Assembly: GCA_039927975.1 (NCBI GenBank)
Contig: JBDSTZ010000120.1
Coordinates: forward strand, 1 to 7,779
DNA length: 7,779 nt
Source of the DNA: JBDSTZ01 sp039927975
GTDB lineage: Bacteria; Pseudomonadota; Gammaproteobacteria; Burkholderiales; Burkholderiaceae_D
Direction of reading: 5' to 3'
Numbering within the stretch: the stretch's first letter is position 1; each line of letters starts with the position of its first letter. A program made the translations under genes and the position numbers. Below the pieces are notes generated by a model. That model searched no databases and was not told the DNA's origin. It saw only the letters and a program-made list of their open reading frames with translations. Of this stretch, positions 1 through 5,847 are shown piece by piece.

Positions 1-325
1 TCGGATGGAACTGTTCCGGCGATGGATCTTCGGCCCAGCGATTCTCGGCCTTGATCAGGGCCACGGCGGGCGTATAGCCATCCTCAGCCTGTCCGCTGAC
101 ATAGCCCATCGGCTTGTTGATCAGTACGGTTACGCGCTTGGACTGCTCGGCGGCTGCCTGGCGTTCCACGGTGATTTTTTGATGCGGCAGCACTTTGCTG
201 CCCAGCTCGGAAATAACCACGCCATCGACGCGCACCCAGCCGCGTGCGATCCATTCATCGGCTTCGCGGCGCGATGACAGCCCCAGTTCGGACATGCGTT
301 TGGACAGGCGGACGAATTCGGTCAT
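1..325 (-). CDS. S4-domain rRNA pseudouridine synthase, N-terminal part (cut by window edge)
   Basis: Starting from the ATG at 325, 108 codons are open and the gene runs off the left edge. Residues about 5-52 form an S4 RNA-binding domain, recognisable by RLSKRMSELGLSSRREADEW and the following WVRVDG. After a short linker comes INKPMGYVSG (residues 69-78), which matches the opening strand of the RsuA/RluB/RluE/RluF pseudouridine synthase fold. The catalytic aspartate (GRLD motif) lies outside the window, so activity cannot be judged. The family converts specific uridines of rRNA, usually 23S, to pseudouridine. The 23S-specific RluF/RluB type is my best guess, but the sequence shown does not separate the subgroups. 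The start lies 27 nt after the glnD stop on the same strand, so co-transcription with map and glnD is likely. No good Shine-Dalgarno sequence is visible, which fits translation in the wake of glnD. Confidence 0.85.
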   Translation of the reverse strand, partial: MTEFVRLSKRMSELGLSSRREADEWIARGWVRVDGVVISELGSKVLPHQKITVERQAAAEQSKRVTVLINKPMGYVSGQAEDGYTPAVALIKAENRWAEDPSPEQFHP

Positions 326-352
326 GGAATACTTTGCAAAAAGAAGTGGAAT

Positions 353-631
353 CTAGACGCGCAGGGCGTCGAGCAAATCGGTTTCAAGCTGAATCTGGTT
401 GCGCGCATTGTTGAGGGCGGCGCCGTCGACCAGGAACACGTCCTCGACCCGCTCGCCCAGCGTCATCACCTTGGCGGTGTGCAGGTTGATGCGGTAGCGG
501 GTGAGCACGCTGGCGATCGAGTACAGCAGGCCGGTGCGGTCGTTGGCGGCGATCGACAGCAAATAGTACTGGCCGCGCTCGTCGGGGCGCAGGTCGACCG
601 TCGGTGTGATCGGGAAGGTGCGCGACAGGCG
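353..631 (-). pseudogene. glnD: Detached C-terminal ACT domain of glnD, downstream of the in-frame TAG
   Basis: This is the continuation of the glnD frame after the TAG at 632-634: 92 sense codons and a TAG stop at 353-355. Counted in full-length numbering it is residues 769-860. It begins RLSRTFPITP, the usual linker before the last domain. It then gives a complete second ACT domain (about 790-860) with YYLLSIAANDRTGLLYSIA and the hallmark TLGERVEDVFLVDG. Frame and coding character are intact and there is no further stop or frameshift, so the gene appears broken by one substitution only. The first possible start after the TAG is a TTG at 562, inside the domain and without a ribosome site, so separate translation is unlikely. 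The domain would be made only by readthrough or suppression, or if the TAG is a sequencing error. Confidence 0.85.
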
Positions 632-2935
632 CTACAGGCGTCCGCGCGAGGGCGCCGGCAGCGGCGCCTGCGAGTGCAGCAGTTCGCAGATCTCGTGCTC
701 GATCAGGCTGATGATGTCGCGGTAATTCTTGGCGAAATTCTGCTCGGTGACCATGAAGGTGTCGAGCGCGTAGCCATTCTTGGTGGTGTGGATCTTGGCG
801 TCGAGAATGCTGAAATTCTTGCGGTCGAAGTAGCTGCAGATGCGCGCGAACAGGTCGGGCTGGTCCTTCACGTAGACCGCCACCTGCAAGCCTTCGCCGA
901 TCGGCGCCAGGCGGCACTTGACGACCGGCTTGGCGCTGTCGATGCGGTCCCACAGCGAGCGGGTCTGCCAGGCGATGTCGGACGCCTCGTGGCGCAGGAA
1001 GTAGGCGATGTCGAGCTGGTTCCACAGCTTCTCGTGGGCATGGGCCGGCAGGCCGTACAGGCGCAGGGTGGCCAGCGCCTCTTCCTGGCGGCTCTTGAGT
1101 TCGCGGTCGGCCGAATGCGGCTCGCCGCCCAGCACACGCAAGGTCATGCGGTACAAATCTTCGAGCAGCTTGGCCTTCCAGGCGTTCCATACCTTGGGAC
1201 TGGTGCCGCGAATGTCGGCTACCGTCAGCAGGTAAAGCGCGGTCAGGTGGCGCTCATCGCCCACCAGTTTGGCGAAGGCGGCAATGACGTCCGGGTCCGA
1301 CAGGTCTTGCTTCTGGGCGACCTGCGACATCGTCAGGTGCTGCTCGACGAGGAACACCACCAGCTCGGTGTCCTCGCCTGACAGGCCATGGTCGGTGCAG
1401 AACTGGGTGGCGTCGACGATGCCGAGCTTGGAATGGTCGCCGCCACGGCCCTTGGCGATATCGTGGAACAGCGCGGCCACGTACAGCAGCCAGGCGTCGT
1501 GGAAGTTGGCGATCAGCTGGCTGCAGAACGGGTACTCGTGCGCGTGCTCGCTCATGGTGAAGCGCCGCATGTTACGCACGACCATCATGATGTGCTGGTC
1601 GACCGTGTAGACGTGGAACAGGTCGTGCTGCATCTGGCCGACGATGCCGCGGAAAGTCGGCAAGTAGCGGCCGAGAATGCTCATGTCGTTCATGCGGCGC
1701 AGCGCGTGCAGCAGGCCCGACGGCGCCTTCAGGATGCCGAGGAACAGCGACTTGTTGACCGGATTGGCGCGAAACGCCGCGTCGATCTTCAGGCGCCCGT
1801 GCCACAGGGCGCGGGTGGTGCGCGCGGTCATGCCCTTGATGTCCTGGCGCTGGGTCATCAGCAGGAAGATTTCCAGCATCGTCGACGGCTGCTTTTCAAA
1901 CGTGTCATCGTCCTTGATGTCGATGAAGCCGTTGACCTCATTGAAGCGCTCGTTGATCGACACCACCGTGCACGGCTGGGGAAACAGCTGGGCTTCGATG
2001 TTTTGCAGCAGGATGGTGTTGAGCTGGGTGACGACCTTGGCGGCCCAGTAGTAGCGCTGCATCAGGTATTCGCTGGCGCGGCGCGCGTTGAGGCCCTCGC
2101 CGGTGGTCTTGAGGCCGAACGTTTCGGCGATCGGAGTCTGCACGTCGAACACCAGGCGGTCTTCGCGCCGCTTGGTGTGCAGGTGCAGGCGCACGCGAAT
2201 GTCCTTGAAGGCGTATTCCTTTTCCATCAGCTGGCGCGCCTCGGTGCGCGTGATCAGGCCGCGCGTGGCCAGCTGGCTCCATGAATTGGCCAGGCCCGCG
2301 GCCTTGGCCACCCACAAGATCACTTGCAGATCGCGCAGGCCACCCGGGCTTTCCTTGCAGTTCGGCTCGAGCGAGAAGGCGGTGTCCTCGTACTTGGCGT
2401 GGCGCAGGCGCATCTCGGCCGTCTTGGCCTGGAAAAAAGCCTGCGGGTCCATCGCCGCCTGGTAGCGTCGCTCCATCTCGTTGAACAGGGCCTGGTCGCC
2501 GCTGACGAGGCGCGCTTCGAGCAGGCTCGTCTGCACCGTGATGTCGGCCTGCGATTCAGTCATGCACTCGTCGACGGTGCGGATGCTGCTGCCGATCTCG
2601 AGGCCCAGATCCCACAGCAGCTGCACCAGTTCCTCCAGCTTGGCCTGGGTGATCGCGGTGGCCGGCTCGCCCAGCAGAATCAAGAGGTCGACGTCGGAAT
2701 ACGGAAACAGCTCGCCGCGCCCGAAGCCGCCCACACCCACCAGCGCACTGTTGGGCGGCAGCCTGGCCGCCTGCCAGGCCTCGGTCAGGACCGCGTCGAC
2801 ACTCTGGCGCAGGCCGCGCAGCAGCTTCTCGGGCTTGCCGTCTTCCTGGAAAGCCGTGATGAGCTGCTGACGGTCCGCCTTGAGCTGCTGCTTGAGCAGA
2901 TCGCGCGCCTGGTTTTTGGGGATCACTGCGGACAT
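632..2935 (-). CDS. glnD: Bifunctional [protein-PII] uridylyltransferase/uridylyl-removing enzyme, ended early by a TAG
   Basis: GlnD uridylylates PII signal proteins (GlnB/GlnK) when glutamine is low and removes UMP when it is high, setting glutamine synthetase activity and Ntr transcription. From the ATG at 2935 the frame encodes 767 residues. The nucleotidyltransferase motif GGFGRGELFPYSDVD is at 69-83, with the metal-binding aspartates D81 and D83. The HD hydrolase domain is around 441-505, with HVYTVDQH and FHDIAKGRGGDH. The first ACT domain is at about 683-750 (LQVAVYVKDQPDLFARICSYF). Translation then meets TAG as codon 768. Without that codon the protein would be 860 residues, close to the family's usual 850-890. 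AGGAG lies about 10 nt before the ATG. Both catalytic domains survive, but the second glutamine-sensing ACT domain is lost. The frame stays open upstream through map, but out of frame with it, so there is no map–glnD fusion. Confidence 0.93.
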   Translation of the reverse strand: MSAVIPKNQARDLLKQQLKADRQQLITAFQEDGKPEKLLRGLRQSVDAVLTEAWQAARLPPNSALVGVGGFGRGELFPYSDVDLLILLGEPATAITQAKLEELVQLLWDLGLEIGSSIRTVDECMTESQADITVQTSLLEARLVSGDQALFNEMERRYQAAMDPQAFFQAKTAEMRLRHAKYEDTAFSLEPNCKESPGGLRDLQVILWVAKAAGLANSWSQLATRGLITRTEARQLMEKEYAFKDIRVRLHLHTKRREDRLVFDVQTPIAETFGLKTTGEGLNARRASEYLMQRYYWAAKVVTQLNTILLQNIEAQLFPQPCTVVSINERFNEVNGFIDIKDDDTFEKQPSTMLEIFLLMTQRQDIKGMTARTTRALWHGRLKIDAAFRANPVNKSLFLGILKAPSGLLHALRRMNDMSILGRYLPTFRGIVGQMQHDLFHVYTVDQHIMMVVRNMRRFTMSEHAHEYPFCSQLIANFHDAWLLYVAALFHDIAKGRGGDHSKLGIVDATQFCTDHGLSGEDTELVVFLVEQHLTMSQVAQKQDLSDPDVIAAFAKLVGDERHLTALYLLTVADIRGTSPKVWNAWKAKLLEDLYRMTLRVLGGEPHSADRELKSRQEEALATLRLYGLPAHAHEKLWNQLDIAYFLRHEASDIAWQTRSLWDRIDSAKPVVKCRLAPIGEGLQVAVYVKDQPDLFARICSYFDRKNFSILDAKIHTTKNGYALDTFMVTEQNFAKNYRDIISLIEHEICELLHSQAPLPAPSRGRL

Positions 2936-2954
2936 CGTGTGGCTACTCCTGGTC

Positions 2955-2978
2955 GCAGGCGTGGACGCGCCACGCTGC
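2955..2978 (-). other. Hairpin in the map–glnD spacer, 20 nt before the glnD start
   Basis: The 116-bp spacer between the map stop and the glnD start holds an inverted repeat. GCGTGG at 2959-2964 pairs with CCACGC at 2970-2975 across a 5-nt loop, and is extended by GCA/TGC with one bulged base. It lies just upstream of the glnD Shine-Dalgarno sequence. It is not followed by a T-tract on the minus strand, so it is not a terminator. It could influence mRNA processing or the relative expression of map and glnD, but in DNA this GC-rich such stems also arise by chance. No promoter for glnD alone is visible in the spacer. Confidence 0.35.
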
Positions 2979-3051
2979 GGGTGACTGTGCGGCGGGATGC
3001 ATGCGGCCTGCGTGCGGACGGGGATCAGCCGGGTGGCCGGGGCGCCGGCGC

Positions 3052-3879
3052 TCAGGCCGCCACAGCCTGGGGCTGCTTGCCGACGATCGCCGGCGGCGGC
3101 GGCGTGCCGGCCGAGGTGGTCAGCACTTCGTAGCCGGTCTCGGTGACCAGGATGGTATGCTCCCACTGCGCCGACAGGCTGCGGTCCTTGGTTTTGATGG
3201 TCCAGCCGTCGCCCATTTCGCGGATGTCGCGGCGGCCGGCGTTGATCATCGGCTCGATCGTGAAGATCATGCCCGCCTCGAGCTTGTCGAGCGTGCCGGG
3301 ACGGCCGTAGTGCAGCACTTGCGGCTCTTCGTGGAACACGCGGCCGATGCCGTGGCCGCAGAATTCGCGCACCACGCTGTAGCCGTGCTTTTCTGCGTGC
3401 TGCTGGATCACGTGGCCGATGTCGCCCAGGAAGGCGCCCGGTTTGACCTTCGAGATGCCCAGCCACATGCACTCGTAAGTCACGTCGGACAGGCGCTTGG
3501 CCAGGATCGACGGCTCGCCGATGAAGAACATGCGGCTGTTGTCGCCGTGGAAACCGTCCTTGATGACGGTGATGTCGAGGTTGACCACGTCGCCGTTCTT
3601 GAGCAGCTTGTCGCCCGGGATGCCGTGGCAAATCACATCGTTGACCGAGGTGCAGATCGACTTGGGGTAGGGCGTGTAGCCGGGCGGGCAGTAGTTGAGC
3701 GGGGCGGGAATTGTGCCCTGCACGTTGACCATATATTCGTGGCACAGGCGATCGAGCTCGCCCGTGGTGACGCCCGCCTTGACGAAGGGGGTGATGTAGT
3801 CGAGCACTTCGGCGCCGAGCCGGCCGGCCACGCGCATGCCTTCGATTTCTTCGGGAGTCTTGATGGAGATGGAGGACAT
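3052..3879 (-). CDS. map: Type I methionine aminopeptidase
   Basis: This dinuclear-metal cytosolic hydrolase removes the initiator methionine from new proteins when the second residue is small. The 275-residue product has all five metal ligands in the family order: D102 (VNLDIT), D113 (HGDNSR), H176 (CGHGIG), E209 (FTIEP) and E240 (AQWEHTILVTE). The substrate-binding histidines H85 (ICHGIPG) and H183 (VFHEEP) are also present. The N-terminal ISIKTPEEIEGMRVAGRL is typical of the short type Ia enzymes without an SH3-like extension. The C-terminus has a slightly long, proline-rich tail after residue 257. I chose the ATG at 3879. An in-frame ATG at 3927 overlaps a TATAAT box and would add 16 atypical residues. 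The Shine-Dalgarno sequence before 3879 is weak. glnD follows 116 bp downstream on the same strand. Placement of map beside rpsB–tsf, pointing away from it, is common in Proteobacteria. Confidence 0.97.
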   Translation of the reverse strand: MSSISIKTPEEIEGMRVAGRLGAEVLDYITPFVKAGVTTGELDRLCHEYMVNVQGTIPAPLNYCPPGYTPYPKSICTSVNDVICHGIPGDKLLKNGDVVNLDITVIKDGFHGDNSRMFFIGEPSILAKRLSDVTYECMWLGISKVKPGAFLGDIGHVIQQHAEKHGYSVVREFCGHGIGRVFHEEPQVLHYGRPGTLDKLEAGMIFTIEPMINAGRRDIREMGDGWTIKTKDRSLSAQWEHTILVTETGYEVLTTSAGTPPPPAIVGKQPQAVAA

Positions 3880-3925
3880 AATGGGTCGCAATCGGCAAAA
3901 ACGGTGAGAACCTCGGATTCTTGCC

Positions 3926-3954
3926 ATTATAAGGGAAGTGCGCGGCGTATTGCC
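3926..3954 (-). promoter_or_regulatory. Probable sigma70 promoter of map–glnD
   Basis: On the minus strand a perfect TATAAT occupies 3931 down to 3926. A 17-nt spacer upstream leads to GGCAAT (3954-3949), a poor match to TTGACA, so the -35 element is weak. Transcription would start near 3919, leaving a leader of about 40 nt before the map ATG at 3879. It would also exclude the upstream ATG at 3927 as the start. The -10 box is convincing. The rest is inference from spacing. Confidence 0.5.
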
Positions 3955-4054
3955 GTCGCCATTCGATTTGCATGGTTGGCATGAAGGTGGTCCTCCCGAT
4001 GGACTCTCGATCCGCCATTCTCATGGCTTCGCCAGCCGCCGCTCGCCAGTCTTC

Positions 4055-4283
4055 ATCACGCTAGTCTCCCGTTTGCTTAGCCCTCGCTTGCTAGCCTCAT
4101 GCGCGCCAGGCTCCTGCGCGCCAACCTCCTCATGCGCGCCAGGCTCCTGCGCGCTAAGCTGCTCTGGCGCGCCAGGCTCTTCGCGCTGACCTCTTTATCG
4201 CTGGCCTGGCGCTCGCGAACCTGTCGCTCGCCTGCCTGCCGCGCCAGGCGCGTGTTCGTCAACCTTCGCTCGCTAGCCTCCCT
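4055..4283. repeat. Degenerate tandem repeat array, 33-bp unit made of two ~16-bp halves
   Basis: The spacer between the patatin gene and map is filled by variations of one short motif, GCGCGCCAGGCTCCT. A 27-bp stretch occurs identically at 4095-4121 and 4128-4154, exactly 33 bp apart. A third copy with a few changes and one missing base covers 4161-4192. A more decayed copy precedes them (about 4065-4094), and scattered forms such as GCTAGCCTC continue to 4283, reaching into the last codons of the patatin gene. Each good copy contains GCGCG and CGCGC flanking CAGG-CT-CCTG, so each can fold into a 9-bp stem with one bulged C (4101-4121 and 4134-4154). On the minus strand the 33-bp period yields a repetitive SLARMRRLARR-type frame. 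That frame has only a TTG start and no proper ribosome site, so I treat the array as non-coding. Confidence 0.8.
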
Positions 4284-5373
4284 TGAGCACGGGGTCGATC
4301 AGGTCGAATTCCGGGTCGAAGCCATCCTTCCAGCTGCTGGTGGAGGTCAGGCCCAGATCGTCGATGTGCGCGGCCAGCCAGCGCTCGGCGGTGGCGTGGC
4401 CAGCGTCGTGCAGCCAGGCGAGAAAGGCGGCCGAAGCGTTGCCCTTGCCGACCACGCCGAGCGGCGCCATCAGTTCGTCGTCGCGCAGCAGGTGCATGTG
4501 GACGGTCTGGTAGCCGGAGGCGGCGGCCTGTTCCGGGCGCAGGCGCGAGAGCAGTTTGTTGACCGCGTGGATGGCGTTCATTTCGAGAATGAGCGGGGCG
4601 TTGCCGCCGATATCGTTGAGGCGGTCGAGGATTTCGCGCGCGCTGCGCGGCGCGGTGCTGATTCGCCGTGGATTGACGGTGACGACGATCATGTCCTGGG
4701 CCGTGCTGACGAGCGGCGCCAGGGCGGGATTGCCCATGAATGCGCCATCCCAGTAGACTGCGCCGTCAACCTGCACAGCCTGGAAATTGGTCGGCAGCGC
4801 CGCCGAGGCCAGCAGGCTGTCGATGCTGATGTCGGGCTGGGTAAACACGCGCCGCTTATTGGTATTGACGTTAGTGGCGCAGACGTGCAGGGCGGGCCCG
4901 CCGCCGCGATTGAGCGCGGCCAGCGCCGGCGCCGGCAGGAATTGCTGCAGCAGCGGCGCCAGCGGATTGCTGTAGAACGGTGCGTCGTAGGGGGAGAGCA
5001 CCAGCGATACCATTTCGTAAGCGATGGCGGCGGGGCTCCAGTCGATGTTCCAGGTTGGCACGAAGTTGGGGAAATAGTTTTGCACCGTGCCGCCCAGGAG
5101 CGGATTGCCGCTGTAAAAAGCTTGCTCGGCGAGGGCGCCCCAGAAGTCGGTCAATAGTTGCTGGCTGCGTTTGGCGTTGTCGGCCTGGCGCCCTTCCTCG
5201 CCGAGCCCGGCGGCGCACAGCGCAGCATTGATGGCGCCGGCGCTGGTGCCGCTCAGGGCGGCAAACTCGAGGCGCCCGGCGCCCACCTCGTCGAGCAGAC
5301 GGTCGAGTACGCCCCAAGTGAAGGCGCCGTGCGCGCCGCCGCCCTGCAAAGCCAGTGAAACCCGGTGTGGCAT
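4273..5373 (-). CDS. Patatin-like phospholipase (serine-aspartate dyad lipid acyl hydrolase)
   Basis: The 366-residue product shows the complete patatin signature. The glycine-rich oxyanion hole is LQGGGAHGAF (residues 9-18), the nucleophile elbow is GTSAG with Ser44, and the dyad aspartate is D209 in YWDGAFMGNP. Such enzymes cleave acyl chains from phospholipids or other lipids. The closest architecture I know is the RssA/YchK-type bacterial patatin group, and substrate and role cannot be told from sequence. No signal peptide or membrane segment is visible, so it is probably cytoplasmic. The ATG at 5373 is preceded by a strong AAGGAG five bases upstream and begins directly with the conserved strand MPHRVSLALQGGGAHG. 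An upstream in-frame extension to about 5457 lacks such support. It lies between map and rpsB, two genes that are often direct neighbours, so it looks like a lineage-specific insertion. Base composition matches the surroundings. I see no clear terminator downstream except the repeat hairpins. Confidence 0.93.
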   Translation of the reverse strand: MPHRVSLALQGGGAHGAFTWGVLDRLLDEVGAGRLEFAALSGTSAGAINAALCAAGLGEEGRQADNAKRSQQLLTDFWGALAEQAFYSGNPLLGGTVQNYFPNFVPTWNIDWSPAAIAYEMVSLVLSPYDAPFYSNPLAPLLQQFLPAPALAALNRGGGPALHVCATNVNTNKRRVFTQPDISIDSLLASAALPTNFQAVQVDGAVYWDGAFMGNPALAPLVSTAQDMIVVTVNPRRISTAPRSAREILDRLNDIGGNAPLILEMNAIHAVNKLLSRLRPEQAAASGYQTVHMHLLRDDELMAPLGVVGKGNASAAFLAWLHDAGHATAERWLAAHIDDLGLTSTSSWKDGFDPEFDLIDPVLKGG

Positions 5374-5378
5374 GAATA

Positions 5379-5384
5379 CTCCTT
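5379..5384 (-). promoter_or_regulatory. Shine-Dalgarno site of the patatin-like gene
   Basis: AAGGAG on the minus strand lies five bases before the ATG at 5373. It fixes that codon as the start, ahead of any longer reading of the frame. Confidence 0.8.
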
Positions 5385-5409
5385 GTTTTGTTGCCTGCGC
5401 GATAATGTT

Positions 5410-5422
5410 GCGACTATGTCGC
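5410..5422. promoter_or_regulatory. Short inverted repeat upstream of the patatin-like gene
   Basis: GCGAC-TAT-GTCGC is a perfect 5-bp inverted repeat with a 3-bp centre, 37 bp before the patatin start. It could be an operator half-site pair or a leader hairpin. No convincing -35/-10 pair for this gene was found nearby, so the assignment is speculative. Confidence 0.25.
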
Positions 5423-5423
5423 G

Positions 5424-5685
5424 AGCCGGGACGGCCGCAGGGTGGCGACCCGCTCAATACCCATCTTGGGTGGTGGGGACGGCAGCCATTTGACCTTGCT
5501 CAAGCGTTCGAGTCGCGTGCGCGCAAGGCGGGCTGAGCAGAAAGTAATGTTTTTATGGCAGATGGGCAAAAATACGGGTTCAAGAAAAACCTGGGGGCAG
5601 AACCGATCGCATGTATTGGGCTGCCGCATTGCGCCTGGCGCGGCGCGCAGGAGGTGATTCGACTGCTGAGTAGTCCCCGGCGGGC
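5424..5685. other. Intergenic stretch between patatin-like gene and rpsB promoter, nothing recognised
   Basis: Short open frames cross this stretch on both strands (up to 95 codons), but none has a convincing start, ribosome site or recognisable protein. It contains a small perfect hairpin ACCCA-TCT-TGGGT at 5459-5471 and a locally AT-rich segment around 5540-5592. GGTTC at 5577-5581 is mirrored by GAACC at 5600-5604. A T-loop-like GTTCGAGTC near 5507 has no tRNA cloverleaf around it. The patatin promoter must lie within or just left of this stretch but I could not place it. Confidence 0.5.
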
Positions 5686-5714
5686 TTGAATCATTATGCA
5701 AAAGCGGTTAGAAT
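5686..5714 (+). promoter_or_regulatory. Sigma70 promoter of rpsB–tsf
   Basis: TTGAAT at 5686-5691 (4 of 6 consensus bases) and TAGAAT at 5709-5714 (5 of 6) are separated by exactly 17 bp. This is the best promoter in the window and points into rpsB. Transcription should begin near 5721, giving a 5' leader of about 127 nt. Confidence 0.75.
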
Positions 5715-5720
5715 CTCGGG

Positions 5721-5744
5721 TTGCTTGAATTCGCTTTTAAGCAA
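5721..5744 (+). promoter_or_regulatory. First stem-loop of the rpsB leader
   Basis: TTGCTTGAA (5721-5729) pairs with TTTAAGCAA (5736-5744), giving nine pairs with one G-U and a 6-nt loop. It lies at the predicted 5' end of the rpsB mRNA. A 5'-terminal stem of this kind can protect the message or belong to a regulatory leader. Confidence 0.45.
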
Positions 5745-5779
5745 GCTTGTCAGAGTTTTTAAAATTATTGTTAAATCGC

Positions 5780-5823
5780 GAGTCCGGTCGCAAAGGGTGC
5801 CTCATAGGTGACTGACCGGATTC
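5780..5823 (+). promoter_or_regulatory. Large stem-loop of the rpsB leader, candidate S2 autoregulatory site
   Basis: Bases 5780-5789 (GAGTCCGGTC) pair with 5814-5823 (GACCGGATTC) in a 10-bp stem with one G-U pair, closing a 24-nt loop. The stem ends 13 nt before the GGAG ribosome site. In gammaproteobacteria ribosomal protein S2 represses its own rpsB–tsf mRNA through a structured leader. That this stem does the same here is inference from position and stability only. Confidence 0.5.
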
Positions 5824-5847
5824 CAGACCCAACCCTGGAGAATTACA

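Noticed and set aside
632..4024. A 1130-codon minus-strand frame suggesting a map–glnD fusion
   Set aside because: Only the part from 2935 downward is GlnD. The upstream extension crosses map in a different frame from the MetAP protein, so it is just an open frame without stops.
4095..4192. CRISPR array
   Set aside because: The units are contiguous with a 33-bp period, without unique spacers of regular length, and no cas genes are present.
4077..4262. A 61-codon minus-strand frame encoding repetitive Leu-Ala-Arg-Arg-Ser peptides
   Set aside because: The repeat period of 33 bp keeps any frame open. The start is TTG with AAGG directly against it, no spacing, and no known protein resembles it. 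Better explained as a non-coding tandem repeat.
4099..5157. A 352-codon plus-strand open frame across the repeat array and the patatin gene
   Set aside because: It is a shadow of the patatin-like gene, whose motifs are all on the minus strand. No recognisable domain and no ribosome site.
5500..5525. A tRNA T-arm-like GTTCGAGTC
   Set aside because: The flanking bases give only three pairs, and no acceptor, D or anticodon arm can be drawn around it.
5414..5701. A 95-codon minus-strand frame in the rpsB–patatin spacer
   Set aside because: It has a TTG start within the rpsB promoter, no Shine-Dalgarno sequence and no recognisable product. A 64-codon frame overlaps it on the same strand and a 71-codon frame on the other, as expected by chance.
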